Part shown: piece after piece, positions 17,217-26,088 of the stretch
How positions within the stretch are numbered: position 1 is the stretch's first letter
How the letters are laid out: each line of letters starts with the position of its first letter
Source: Luteolibacter arcticus
GTDB lineage: Bacteria; Verrucomicrobiota; Verrucomicrobiia; Verrucomicrobiales; Akkermansiaceae
Reading direction: 5' to 3'
Length of the DNA: 64,000 nucleotides
Assembly (NCBI RefSeq): GCF_025950235.1
Contig: NZ_JAPDDT010000015.1
Span: 100,690-164,689, forward strand
The notes under the pieces: generated by a model
The model's database searches: none
What the model was told of the DNA's origin: nothing
The model's input: the letters and a program-made list of their open reading frames with translations, nothing else
Program-made: the position numbers and the translations under genes

Positions 17217-19697
17217 ATGTCTTTATTTCGCCCTCTACGGAATTCCTCCCCCATTCCCTCACTCCCCTTGATCCGAGCCCTGAGCGCGGTTTCCTCGGTC
17301 GCCTTGGCGACTGCGGCGACCGGCCCGGTGACCGTCCGCGTCACCGATTGGGCTTCGATGCCGTTTTCTGGAAACGTGACCACAGGCTCCGGCAATCCGG
17401 GGTACATGGCGCGGATCAATTTCACCAAGGAAGAACCTGGCGGCACGGGCCGGATGTGGACCTGCGACTTGAATGGCAACCTCCACATCTTCTCGCGAGG
17501 CGGCACCCCCGCGAACCGCACGGCGGAGCTGCTGACGCAGGCGAGGAACCGCAGCGCCTATCTCGACTTCAACGGTCGCTCGGCCACCACCGACACCGCG
17601 GAAAAAGTCAACATCCCGAACTCAACCGGCACCTCGACCAGTCAGGCCGCGCCGAACGGATTGTTCCCGCTCTTCACGAAGAAGCAGGGTTACGCCAATG
17701 GCCTGGTCACCTTCGAGTTCGACCCCGGCTACGCGACCAACGGCAAGTTCTACACGATCCACATTGAAACCATCAGCGCGGATGACGATGACGCGCGGTT
17801 GCCGGTGAAGACGAAGTTTCCCGGCTTCAATACCACTGGCTATACCTATACGGACGTCATCAACCCGGCCGGCAGCCCTACCCGCCAAGGGGTGCTGATC
17901 GAATGGACCGACACGGACCGGGGCAACCTCACCTTCGAAGGCACGGCCCGGGAGCTGCTGCGGATCGGGTTCAATTCGCACATCCATCCCTTGGGCGACA
18001 TCGCCTTCGATCCCACGGCGGAGCCCGGCGATCCGGAGTGGGGTGTGATGTACCTGGCGTGCGGTGACGGTGGGGCGGGGGAGTCAAATATTGCGAACGA
18101 CGACGGCATTCCGGCGCTGTCTCCCGGCGATCGTCACTACAGTCCGCAGCGGCTGGACAGCTTGGTCGGGAAGATTCTCCGCATCGTTCCCGATCTCACG
18201 CAGCACACGGATAGCAGCAGCGTTTCCGACAACGAGCGCTACCGCATTCCGAACGACAATCCCTTTGCCGACAGCACTTCCTATCCCGGTGCCCGCAAGG
18301 AGGTCTGGACGCTCGGCCATCGCAATCCACATCGCTTTCTCTGGTACGTCCCGCAGGCAAATCCTGCCGCGCGAAAGCTGCTCGTCACCGAGATCGGCCT
18401 CAAGGCGTGGGAGGAAGTCAACCTGCTGAAGCGCGGGGGGAACTACGGCTACGCCGAGCGCGAAGGCCCCCAGCGACTGATCATCTCCACCAACAGCGGC
18501 ATCCACCAAACGACCGGCGCGCTGCCGTCGCCGGATACGCTGCCAATCCAGCTCACTGCGAACAGCTTCGCGCCGGGCGATGTGGTGCCGGAGTATCCCG
18601 TGATCGCCTACCCGCACACCGCGGCCTTTGGCGATGCGATCTCGAGTGGCTTCTTCTACCGCGGCACCGCCATACCGGGGCTTCAGGGGAAATTCGTTTT
18701 CGCCGACATCACCACCGGCCGGTTGTGGTGCAGCGAGTGGACCGATATGGTCGAGGCCGATGACGGCGATCCTGCGACCCTTGCCGGCATGCAGCCGGTC
18801 ACGCTGGTGTGGGACAATCCGAACGACAGTCCCGATGCGGGCCTGAAGGCCTACGACCGCTTTTTCGAGATCGTGGAGGCCGGCTATGATTTCCGCGGCG
18901 GCGTGGACGCCGACCTGCCCGGTGGTGCCACCATCTCCGGCACTGGCCGTGCCGACATTCGCCTGGCTGTCGATGCGGCCGGTGAACTCTACGTGACCAG
19001 CAAGAGCGATGGCGTGATCCGCAGCCTCGGGATCGTGGCTCCGCCAGTCCTCACCACCCAACCGGTGGACAAATGGATCTCCGTCGGGTCGGATGCCGAC
19101 TTCACCGTGGTTGCCACCAGCAGCCCGGCTCCGTCCTATCGCTGGCAGCGCCTGGCTTCCGGTAGCAACACATGGCAGAATCTCTCGGAAGACTCCGTGT
19201 GCAGTGGCACCGGCACCGCCTCGCTGCACGTGGAAAGTCCCGGCAAGGAGCGCTCCGGCGACCTCTACCGCTGCGTCGTCACCTGCACCGGCGCGGAGGC
19301 CGTCTCCTCTGCCGCCATGCTGGAGATGAAGGTGGTGCCGACGTCGTGGCTCGATGACTACTTCGACTCAAATGAACGCGCCAAGCGCGAGATCGCCGGT
19401 GATCTGTCCGATCCCGATAAGGACGGCATCGTGAACCTGCTGGAATATGCCTTCGGCTTCGACCCGGAGAAAAACTCGTCGGCGTTGCTGCCGAAGATCG
19501 GCAAGAGCGGGACGAACGCGACCCTGAGCTTTCCCGCGCCACGCTCCACATCCTTTGTGACCTACAGCGTGGAAGCGAGTAGCGACCTGCTGTCGTGGAG
19601 CACCACGGGCGTGACGATCACGACCAGCAGCGGCATCAAGACCGCACGCTATCCGATGTCTGCGGAGAAGGCATTTTTGAGGATTGTGGTCAGGTGA
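17217..19697 (+). CDS. secreted PQQ-type glucose/sorbosone dehydrogenase-like protein
   Basis: 826 residues from ATG 17217; the frame is open 63 codons further upstream, but those codons do not look like a signal peptide. Residues 1-35 are a signal peptide (LSAVSSVALATAATG). About 60-600 is a six-bladed GSDH propeller, with DLNGNLHIFSRGGTPANRT, HPLGDIAFDPTA near the active-site His, and LGHRNPHRFLW. An Ig-like domain follows (PVLTTQPVDKWISVGSDADF, about 665-760). The end has a TSP3-like DPDKDGIVNLLEYAFGFDP segment and a beta-strand tail, a C-terminal module I associate with Verrucomicrobiota secreted enzymes. It probably oxidises a sugar or aldose in the periplasm. Confidence 0.85.
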   Translation: MSLFRPLRNSSPIPSLPLIRALSAVSSVALATAATGPVTVRVTDWASMPFSGNVTTGSGNPGYMARINFTKEEPGGTGRMWTCDLNGNLHIFSRGGTPANRTAELLTQARNRSAYLDFNGRSATTDTAEKVNIPNSTGTSTSQAAPNGLFPLFTKKQGYANGLVTFEFDPGYATNGKFYTIHIETISADDDDARLPVKTKFPGFNTTGYTYTDVINPAGSPTRQGVLIEWTDTDRGNLTFEGTARELLRIGFNSHIHPLGDIAFDPTAEPGDPEWGVMYLACGDGGAGESNIANDDGIPALSPGDRHYSPQRLDSLVGKILRIVPDLTQHTDSSSVSDNERYRIPNDNPFADSTSYPGARKEVWTLGHRNPHRFLWYVPQANPAARKLLVTEIGLKAWEEVNLLKRGGNYGYAEREGPQRLIISTNSGIHQTTGALPSPDTLPIQLTANSFAPGDVVPEYPVIAYPHTAAFGDAISSGFFYRGTAIPGLQGKFVFADITTGRLWCSEWTDMVEADDGDPATLAGMQPVTLVWDNPNDSPDAGLKAYDRFFEIVEAGYDFRGGVDADLPGGATISGTGRADIRLAVDAAGELYVTSKSDGVIRSLGIVAPPVLTTQPVDKWISVGSDADFTVVATSSPAPSYRWQRLASGSNTWQNLSEDSVCSGTGTASLHVESPGKERSGDLYRCVVTCTGAEAVSSAAMLEMKVVPTSWLDDYFDSNERAKREIAGDLSDPDKDGIVNLLEYAFGFDPEKNSSALLPKIGKSGTNATLSFPAPRSTSFVTYSVEASSDLLSWSTTGVTITTSSGIKTARYPMSAEKAFLRIVVR

Positions 19698-19758
19698 TGC
19701 GGAGCGATACCGGGACTGATGCGGGGCGGGCCGTCATGGGAATCGATCCACAAGGGCT

Positions 19759-19854
19759 GGATTCCTGTGTCGCGACGCGACACCATATTGGTGCTCGTGT
19801 TGGTCCGTGGGTTGAAACCCACGGCTACCATCCTCGACCGCTGCGCGGTCGTTG
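19759..19854 (+). repeat. three-hairpin dispersed repeat
   Basis: It contains gtgtcgc..gcgacac, ccgtgggttgaaacccacgg (19805-19824) and gaccgctgcgcggtc (19836-19850). The copy at 48486-48576 has the same order of hairpins with compensating base changes in the stems (ccgcgggctgaagcccgcgg), which implies that the folded form matters. It lies between the convergent PQQ gene and the pseudopilin-like array. Confidence 0.75.
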
Positions 19855-19895
19855 AAGGGAGCGGTCGTAAGGTGACGCGGGCGTTGAACGGAGCG

Positions 19896-20600
19896 TTACT
19901 CCGGCCACTTGATGTCCGGTGCCTTGCCGTGCCAGTAAGGCTGGCGCGGGTCGAAGAGGTTCATGCCGCCGATGATCACGTGGCCGTGCTTGTCGATGGG
20001 CTCAGCCTTTGCCGAGCCGTCGATTCGAAGCACCACGGCTGTCCCTTTGAAGGGCTTGGGGTCGAACTTCCATGTGCCAGGGATAACCGGTACCATCAGC
20101 ACGGGAGCATAGGGATCGGAGGAAGAAGTGAGGCCGGCAATGTAGGTGAATGCACACTCGCCCTTCTTCAGGGTATCCGCGCCCAACAGGTCATTGCCCT
20201 TGCGCGGAGTCCCTGCGGTTTTGGCCCAGAAGATCTTCTCGCTCCTGTTGCCGGTCGCGATCAACTGGCGGAACAGTTCGTTGGAACTACTGCTGCCGAG
20301 CGCGAGTGTGGTGCTTGTCGTCGCCTTGACCGCGGTGATGGTCGAGGCATCGGGAAAGGCTCCGTAGTCGTTGCCAAAATCGATCAATGCCAAATTGACC
20401 TGCTTGATGTTGTTGATGGCCTCGGTGCGGTCGGACGCCTTTCGTGATTTGAGGAACAGGGGTGCGCTGAAAACAAAGAGGACGGCCATCAGTCCTGCCA
20501 ACAAGATCAGGAGCATCTTGTCCCGTGATCGCTGCGCCTCTGGCCCCGGCGGCGGGGCGGGGGCATCGGGCGGGGGCTGCGGCAGGAGGGCGTTTTCCAT
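19896..20600 (-). CDS. pseudopilin-like paralogue 1
   Basis: 234 residues from ATG 20600 (MENALLPQPPPDAP). The layout is shared by all six paralogues in this region: a Pro-rich N-tail with PPPGPEA, one hydrophobic helix (about 30-50), then DRTEAINNIKQVNLALIDF and DYGAFPDAST, a conserved SSSNELFRQLIA-GNRSEKIFWAK block, a GEC cysteine, an IPGTWKFDPKPF strand, and a C-terminus ending KWPE. The region after the helix resembles pseudopilins of the GspG/DUF1559 type, but no G-FTLIE cleavage site is present. It is separated from the other copies by two transglutaminase-like genes on the opposite strand. Function unknown. Confidence 0.8.
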   Translation of the reverse strand: MENALLPQPPPDAPAPPPGPEAQRSRDKMLLILLAGLMAVLFVFSAPLFLKSRKASDRTEAINNIKQVNLALIDFGNDYGAFPDASTITAVKATTSTTLALGSSSSNELFRQLIATGNRSEKIFWAKTAGTPRKGNDLLGADTLKKGECAFTYIAGLTSSSDPYAPVLMVPVIPGTWKFDPKPFKGTAVVLRIDGSAKAEPIDKHGHVIIGGMNLFDPRQPYWHGKAPDIKWPE

Positions 20601-20691
20601 GGCCTTCTGAAACTTTTCTGAAATGTCGCCTGTGCACAAGTCCGCTCAATGGCGGTTGCGTATTCGTACTTTGGGTTGAAAATGGCGAACC

Positions 20692-21537
20692 ATGCCCTTC
20701 CAGATCCAAGCAGAGCTTCACTATCAAGTTCTCCAACGCAGCACCGTGCTGCTCAATGTCCACGCGCTCACCACGGCAAACCAAACGCTTTCTCATGAGT
20801 CCTTCCAGATCACTCCGGGCGTCATTTGGGAAGAGCTGCCGATCGGCACCGCAGGCGAGAACCGCTACATCCGGCTGGATACCGGTGACGCCCAGCAACT
20901 CGACATCACCTACTCGGTGACTGCGGAGACGAGTCCCGTGATGATCAGCCACGAGGCTCTGCACGACTTGCCCGTCTCCCAGATCCCGCGCTCCGCGCTA
21001 ACTTTCCTGTTTCCCAGCCGCTACTGCCAGTCGGACCGCTTGGGAAAGCTCGCGTGGAAGGAATTCGGCGGCATTCTCCACCCGTATGATCAGGCGGTGG
21101 CGATCGCCGACTGGATCTTCAACAACATCGACTACCTTTCCGGCAGCACCGATGCCGGCACCTCGGCATTCGATACGGTGACGCAGCGCGCCGGGGTCTG
21201 CCGTGACTTCGCGCACCTCGGCATCGCTTTGTGCCGTGCGCTCTCGATTCCGGCCCGCTACTTCACCGGCTACGCCTGCAACATGCAGCCGCCGGACTTC
21301 CACGCCTGCTTCGAGGCATGCATCGGCAACCGCTGGATCATCTTCGATCCCACCCGGCTCGCCTCGCTCAATGGACTGGTCCGCATCGCCACCGGCCGGG
21401 ATGCGGCGGATGCGTCGGTCGCGACCATCTTCGGCCAGATCGAGCTTACCGGTATCGCGGTTTCGTGCACGTCGCCGGATTTCCAGCCGCTGGGCCCTGA
21501 CGATTTGGCGGGGCAAGCCATCGTCCTCGACTCATGA
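20692..21537 (+). CDS. transglutaminase-like cysteine protease family protein
   Basis: 281 residues. A beta-sandwich N-terminal region (1-110) precedes a transglutaminase-core fold. The catalytic triad is visible: Cys170 in AGVCRDFAHL, His204 in PDFHACFEA and Asp219 in IIFDPT. No signal peptide. Bacterial members are mostly proteases, amidases or peptide cross-linkers; the substrate is unknown. Its last four bases overlap the start of the next transglutaminase gene, so the two are translationally coupled. The pair sits inside the pseudopilin-like array in the opposite orientation. Confidence 0.88.
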   Translation: MPFQIQAELHYQVLQRSTVLLNVHALTTANQTLSHESFQITPGVIWEELPIGTAGENRYIRLDTGDAQQLDITYSVTAETSPVMISHEALHDLPVSQIPRSALTFLFPSRYCQSDRLGKLAWKEFGGILHPYDQAVAIADWIFNNIDYLSGSTDAGTSAFDTVTQRAGVCRDFAHLGIALCRALSIPARYFTGYACNMQPPDFHACFEACIGNRWIIFDPTRLASLNGLVRIATGRDAADASVATIFGQIELTGIAVSCTSPDFQPLGPDDLAGQAIVLDS

Positions 21538-22430
21538 GCGACAGCCACCTGCTGAGAATCGTCCACCGCACGCACTACCTCTATGCGGAGCCGGTGACCT
21601 TCCAGACGCACCGGCTGGTCATCCGCCCGCGCGAGGGCCACGACCTGCGGGTGGAGAGCCTGCTGCTGGGGATTACCCCGATGGCGGATGTGGTGTGGAC
21701 GCGCGACATCTTCGGCAACTCGGTGGCGCATGCCCACTTCCGCGAGCAGGGCAACGAGCTGAAATTCGATGTGGAGGTGGTGGTGCGGCGCTTCTTCGAT
21801 CCCGATGCGCCGCCGCTGATCGAGCATAGCCCGAGTCCCTATCCACTCGAATACGACACGATGGAGCACGGCATCGTGGTGGGCTACCTGACACCGGTCT
21901 ATCTGGAGGAAGCCGGGGCGGTGAAGGACTTCATCGGCACGCTGCCGAATCCCGGCGACTTTCCCAGTGCGGAGGCGTTCGTGCTGCGGTTGGCCGAAAT
22001 CATCCATCAAAAGATCCGCTACGAGCGCCGCGAGCAGAAGGGGGTGCAAACGCCGGCGACCACGCTCTCGCTCGGCAGCGGCTCCTGCCGGGACGTGGCC
22101 ACGCTGATGATGGAGACGCTGCGCCAGCTCGGGATCGCGGCGCGCTTTGCCAGTGGCTACCTCGATTGCCCGGCGACCCGTGCCGCGCGTGGCTCCACCC
22201 ATGCGTGGACAGAGGCATATTTCCCGCAGCTCGGCTGGTATGGCTTTGATCCCACGACCGGCAGGCACTGCGACCACCGGCACATCGTCACCGGCGCGAG
22301 CCATCATCCGCGCGGGGTGATGCCGGTGAGCGGGCGTTACTTCGGGAACACCGGGGCATTCCTCAGCATGAACGTGGCGGTGGAGTTTTCGACGCCGCAG
22401 GAGGCCGCGGCCACGATCCTTGACCGTTAA
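21534..22430 (+). CDS. transglutaminase-like family protein with N-terminal domain
   Basis: 298 residues, with the bacterial transglutaminase N-terminal domain (HRTHYLYAEPV, then RLVIRPREGHDL). The core has Cys185 (GSGSCRDVATL), His223 (GSTHAWTEAYF) and Asp239 (YGFDPT). This is the common cytosolic transglutaminase-like arrangement. It starts with an ATGA overlap with the preceding paralogous gene. Both proteins probably act together or on related substrates; this is an inference from coupling only. Confidence 0.9.
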   Translation: MSDSHLLRIVHRTHYLYAEPVTFQTHRLVIRPREGHDLRVESLLLGITPMADVVWTRDIFGNSVAHAHFREQGNELKFDVEVVVRRFFDPDAPPLIEHSPSPYPLEYDTMEHGIVVGYLTPVYLEEAGAVKDFIGTLPNPGDFPSAEAFVLRLAEIIHQKIRYERREQKGVQTPATTLSLGSGSCRDVATLMMETLRQLGIAARFASGYLDCPATRAARGSTHAWTEAYFPQLGWYGFDPTTGRHCDHRHIVTGASHHPRGVMPVSGRYFGNTGAFLSMNVAVEFSTPQEAAATILDR

Positions 22431-22448
22431 CGCGGCCGGTGAGGGCGG

Positions 22449-23165
22449 CTACTCCGGCCACTTGAGGTCCGCTACCTTGCCATGCCAGTAAGGTAGGCGC
22501 GGATCGAAGAGGGTCATGCCACCTCCGACGCTGACCTCGTGGGTGTCCGACCTGATGGTCTCCATCTTCACCGATCCATCGACGCGCATGATGATCGCTT
22601 TGTCGGCGAAGACATTGGAATCAAAACGGAAAGTGCCCGGGATCATTGGGGTCATGACGACGGGAGTCCCGGGATCGCTCGAGGTGGAGAGGCCGGCGAC
22701 GTAGGCGAAGGAGCACTCGCCTTTTTTCAAGGCATCGGGACCGAGACGGTCGTTCGGTTTGTGCGGGGTGGCCGGTATTTTGGCCCAGAAGATCTTCTCG
22801 CTCATCGTCCCGGCAGCGATCAATTGGCGGAAGTAGTCGTTGGAAGTGGCGGTGCCGAGGGCCAGCGTGGTGTGGGTCCGGGTCTGCACGTCGGCAATCG
22901 TGGTGGCATCCGGAAACTTGCCGTAGTCCGCGTCGAAGTCGATCAACGCGAGGTTGATCTGCCTCATGTTGTTGATGGTCTCCGTTCGGTTAGTATCCTT
23001 CTTCGAGCGAAGAATCAACGGTGCCGAGAGGCCCAAGAGCGCGAGGATGATGATTGATATGCCGCCGGCCCAATAGATCCAGGACATAACGTTCCTGGAC
23101 CGGATCGCTTCCGGTCCGGGTGGTGGAGCGGCGGCATCGGGAAGAGGCTGGGGCGGCAGTTCCAT
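22449..23165 (-). CDS. pseudopilin-like paralogue 2
   Basis: 238 residues with the family plan: N-tail PPQPLPDAAAPPPGPEAIRS, one helix (IYWAGGISIIILALLGLSAP), then TETINNMRQINLALIDF, DYGKFPDATT, TSNDYFRQLIAAGTMSEKIF, a GEC cysteine, and a C-terminus YWHGKVADLKWPE. It is the last gene of the run read from 26795 downwards. It differs from copy 1 mainly in the middle third. Function unknown; a membrane-anchored, periplasm-facing role is inferred. Confidence 0.8.
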   Translation of the reverse strand: MELPPQPLPDAAAPPPGPEAIRSRNVMSWIYWAGGISIIILALLGLSAPLILRSKKDTNRTETINNMRQINLALIDFDADYGKFPDATTIADVQTRTHTTLALGTATSNDYFRQLIAAGTMSEKIFWAKIPATPHKPNDRLGPDALKKGECSFAYVAGLSTSSDPGTPVVMTPMIPGTFRFDSNVFADKAIIMRVDGSVKMETIRSDTHEVSVGGGMTLFDPRLPYWHGKVADLKWPE

Positions 23166-23252
23166 ACCGATAACATGTGAGGTCCCCGGAGATTCCGCAA
23201 GAGTCCGCGTCGTCCGACACGGGATGTCGAAGGCCGCAGCCTCCGGCGGATG

Positions 23253-23840
23253 TTAGGGAGCGGGCGGCTCACCCGTGATTGCCGAGATCTGCTCGTAGCC
23301 TTCTTTGGAAAGGTCGCAGCGGACGAAGCCGCCCGCGTAGTAGACCAATGCCTCGTGGCAGCCTTCGCATAGGATGACCTCGTGCCGCTCGTGGCCCTCG
23401 CCCCAGCGCAGATACCAGTCGGCGTGGAATCCGCCGCAACCCTTTTCGCCCAACCAGGGCTCGTAGGTCTGGGGTGATGCGAGGATCTTTGCCAGTTGTG
23501 TCGCTTTCGCCTCGGGGAGAGCGGGATCGTTGCACCAGAACGCGTGCGCATGCCTTGCGGATCGAGGGCAGAAAACCACCTGAGTCGCGAAGGTCAGGAA
23601 GTCGAAGCCGGGATGCGCCATTCCCGAACGAATTTCATCCGGCCTTCGGTCAGGAGGTAGGAAGTATTCGGACAAGGGTGTGGCGACCACCGCACCCCGC
23701 AGATGCCATCCGGTCAATACCGCTGCAATCGGCCAAGTTCGCCACACCAGGAGAGCCAGAATGAAGACGCCAATGGGCTTTCGTCGCCCCCGTTTGCGGC
23801 GGGTTATTGGAGTGGCTGTGACCTTGCTGGAGTCTTCCAT
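23253..23840 (-). CDS. hypothetical membrane-anchored protein in the pseudopilin-like array
   Basis: 195 residues. A basic N-tail (RRKRGRRKP) precedes one hydrophobic helix (IGVFILALLVWRTWPIAAVL), predicting an anchored protein. The rest is rich in Cys, His and Trp (VFCPRSARHAHAFWCN, GCGGFHADWYLRWGEGHERHE, LCEGCHEALVYYAGGFVRC), which suggests metal binding or disulfides. I do not recognise the family. It lies between paralogues 3 and 2 on the same strand, 51 and 87 bp from them, so it is likely in the same transcript. Confidence 0.7.
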   Translation of the reverse strand: MEDSSKVTATPITRRKRGRRKPIGVFILALLVWRTWPIAAVLTGWHLRGAVVATPLSEYFLPPDRRPDEIRSGMAHPGFDFLTFATQVVFCPRSARHAHAFWCNDPALPEAKATQLAKILASPQTYEPWLGEKGCGGFHADWYLRWGEGHERHEVILCEGCHEALVYYAGGFVRCDLSKEGYEQISAITGEPPAP

Positions 23841-23891
23841 GAAGTCCTTGGGGCTGTGGGCGATCGCGGGCTGATTCAGGAAAGGAAGAAG

Positions 23892-24608
23892 TTACTCCGG
23901 CCACTTCAGATTGGGCTTCCCGCTCCAAATGGGTTGTCTCGGATCGAAAAGGTTCATTCCTCGGATGATGATCTCGCCGGTTGGACGGAGGGTTTCGGCA
24001 CGGAACGAGCCATCGATCCGTCCCGTCACCGCCTTCTTGCCATATGGCTTGGGATCGAAGCTCCATGTGCCGGAAATCATGGGAGCCATCATGACCGGAG
24101 CGCCGGAGGGGGCGTTCGTGGAAAGTCCGGCGACATAGGCGTAAGAGCACTCTCCCTTTTCCAACGCACGGGCCCCCGAGATATTGTCGTCGGGCTTATG
24201 GGGGGTGGCCGCAGTTTTCGCAAAGAAGATCCTCTCACTTCTGTTTCCCGCGGCGATGAGTTGGCGGAAGTAATCGTTGCTGCTCGTGGTGCCGAGGGGA
24301 ATCGTGGTGGAGGTGGCCGACTTCACCTCGGCGATGGTTGAGTCATCGGGGAAGCGGCCGTAGTCGTTGTCAAAGTCGAGCAGGGCGAAATACAGCGACT
24401 TGAGGTTGCCGAGTGCCTGGGTCCGATCGGCTGCGGTGCGCTGCGTGAGGATTACAGGCCAAGCAACCAAGACCAGCAGCGCGATGACCATGCAGACGCT
24501 CCCGACCCAGAGGATGGCGCTCATCTTGCGTCGTGACCGGATTGCCTCCGGTCCCGGTGGCGGGGCGGGGGCATCGGGGGCGGGTTGGGGTGGTAGATGG
24601 GATTCCAT
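23892..24608 (-). CDS. pseudopilin-like paralogue 3
   Basis: 238 residues with N-tail PPQPAPDAPAPPPGPEAIRS, one helix (AILWVGSVCMVIALLVLVAW), then TAADRTQALGNLKSLYFALL, DYGRFPDDST, SSNDYFRQLIAAGNRSERIF, a GEC cysteine and a C-terminus PIWSGKPNLKWPE. Only 18 bp separate it from paralogue 4 upstream. Among the six copies it has the most diverged segment after the helix (SLYFALLDF in place of NLALIDF). Confidence 0.8.
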   Translation of the reverse strand: MESHLPPQPAPDAPAPPPGPEAIRSRRKMSAILWVGSVCMVIALLVLVAWPVILTQRTAADRTQALGNLKSLYFALLDFDNDYGRFPDDSTIAEVKSATSTTIPLGTTSSNDYFRQLIAAGNRSERIFFAKTAATPHKPDDNISGARALEKGECSYAYVAGLSTNAPSGAPVMMAPMISGTWSFDPKPYGKKAVTGRIDGSFRAETLRPTGEIIIRGMNLFDPRQPIWSGKPNLKWPE

Positions 24609-24626
24609 GTGAATGCGTGTTGGTCA

Positions 24627-25349
24627 TCACTCGGGCCACTTGATGTCGGGTGCCTTGCCATGCCAGTATGGCTGGCGCGGATCGAAGAGATTCCGTCCGC
24701 CAATCATCACATGGCCGTGCTTGTTGATCGATTCCACGCGGACGGTACCATCGAGTCTGAGCACGAGTGCCTTTCCCTCGAAAGGCTTGGGATCAAACTT
24801 CCAGGTTCCGCGAATCACCGGCACCATTAAGACCGGCGTATCGGGATCGCCCTCGGAGTGGAGGCCGGCGATGTAGGTGAAGGCGCATTCACCGGGGGCG
24901 AGGGCTTTCGCGTCGGTGTCGATCACGTCGTCGGGCTTTCGTCGGGAAATGGCGGAGCTAGCCCAGAAGATCTTCTCACTCTTGTTGCCGCTAGCGATCA
25001 ATTGGCGGAACAGCTCGTTGGAACTGGAAGATCCCAATCTGAACCCCGTGCCTGTCGCCACCTTTACGTCGGCAGCGGTGATAGCATCGGGAAAGCAACC
25101 GTAATCGTGGTCGAAGTCGATTAGTGCGAGGTTGAGCTGCTTCAGATTGTTGATGGCTTCTGTGCGATCGGATCCGATGCAGGTGCGCTTGGTCACGAGC
25201 GACGCGAGGAAAAACAGGACCAAAATGCAGATGGAAAGTCCCCCGAGCGCATAGATCCTCTTCATCTTGGTATGCGACCGAATCGCCTCTGGTCCCGGCG
25301 GTGGAGCGGGGACATCGGGTGCGGGTTGGGGTGGAAGATGGGTTTCCAT
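24627..25349 (-). CDS. pseudopilin-like paralogue 4
   Basis: 240 residues. N-tail PPQPAPDVPAPPPGPEAIRS, one helix (IYALGGLSICILVLFFLASL), TEAINNLKQLNLALIDFDHD, YGCFPDAIT, SSSNELFRQLIASGNKSEKI, a GEC cysteine, and C-terminus PYWHGKAPDIKWPE, almost identical to the ends of paralogues 1 and 6. It lies 12 bp after paralogue 5 and 18 bp before paralogue 3, so a tight operon is likely. Confidence 0.8.
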   Translation of the reverse strand: METHLPPQPAPDVPAPPPGPEAIRSHTKMKRIYALGGLSICILVLFFLASLVTKRTCIGSDRTEAINNLKQLNLALIDFDHDYGCFPDAITAADVKVATGTGFRLGSSSSNELFRQLIASGNKSEKIFWASSAISRRKPDDVIDTDAKALAPGECAFTYIAGLHSEGDPDTPVLMVPVIRGTWKFDPKPFEGKALVLRLDGTVRVESINKHGHVMIGGRNLFDPRQPYWHGKAPDIKWPE

Positions 25350-25361
25350 GTGGACGCGTGG

Positions 25362-26063
25362 TTATTCGGGCCACTTGAGGTCGGGTGCCTTCCCGTTCCA
25401 ATAGTTGCTAGGATCCAAAGGGTCCTTACCGCGGACATTCATACGCCCTTCCTTGTCGAGGGATTCAGGACTGGCGGATCCGTCGATGCGAAGCACGACG
25501 GCTTTGTCGCCGTAGGGTATCGGATCGAAGCGTGTCGTGCCGGGAATCATCGGAGCCATGACAAGGGGAAGTCCGCGATCATTCTTGGAAAGACCGGCGA
25601 TATAGCTGTGGATGCACTCGCCCTTTGCCAGCGCGTTGTCGCCGAGGATGTCGTTGGGCTTGCGACGCTTTCCCGGTGCCGGGGCCCAGAAGATCCTCTC
25701 GCTCGTGTTTCTCGTCGCGAGGAGCTGGCGGAAGAAGTCGTTGGAGGTGGTGGTGCCGAGGGCCAGCGTCGTCTTGGTGGCCTCTTTCACATCGGCGATG
25801 GTCGAGGCATCGGGAAAGCGGCCGTAGTCGTTATCGAAATTGATGAGCTCGAGGTTGGTGACCTTGAGGCTGCTGATCGCGGAGGTGCGGTCGGCCGCGG
25901 TCCTTTGCTTCATGAAAACCGGCGCAATGACAGCCACGCACACGGCCACCACAATCAAAACCACCGCGAGCTCCAGCTTCGACATGCGAGGCCGGCGACT
26001 TTCCGGCTCGTCTCGCAAGGCGGAAACTTCAGGTGGTGGCGGCGGTGGCAGATGCAAGTCCAT
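25362..26063 (-). CDS. pseudopilin-like paralogue 5, retaining a prepilin-like helix start
   Basis: 233 residues from ATG 26063 (MDLHLPPPPPPE). The N-tail is shorter and lacks PPPGPEA. The helix begins MSKLELAVVLIVVAVC, with a glutamate five residues into the hydrophobic block, as in true prepilins (FTLIELLVV), but the preceding residue is Arg and not the cleavage-site Gly. Next come TAADRTSAISSLKVTNLELI, DYGRFPDAST, TTSNDFFRQLLATRNTSERI and a C-terminus NYWNGKAPDLKWPE. It is the best evidence that the family descends from pseudopilins. Confidence 0.8.
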   Translation of the reverse strand: MDLHLPPPPPPEVSALRDEPESRRPRMSKLELAVVLIVVAVCVAVIAPVFMKQRTAADRTSAISSLKVTNLELINFDNDYGRFPDASTIADVKEATKTTLALGTTTSNDFFRQLLATRNTSERIFWAPAPGKRRKPNDILGDNALAKGECIHSYIAGLSKNDRGLPLVMAPMIPGTTRFDPIPYGDKAVVLRIDGSASPESLDKEGRMNVRGKDPLDPSNYWNGKAPDLKWPE

Positions 26064-26088
26064 AGGGAAGAGTGAAGGGATCGAAGCG

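Noticed and set aside
17622..19229. Long minus frames opposite the PQQ-type dehydrogenase
   Set aside because: Composition typical of antisense frames in GC-rich DNA; the plus frame matches a known propeller family.
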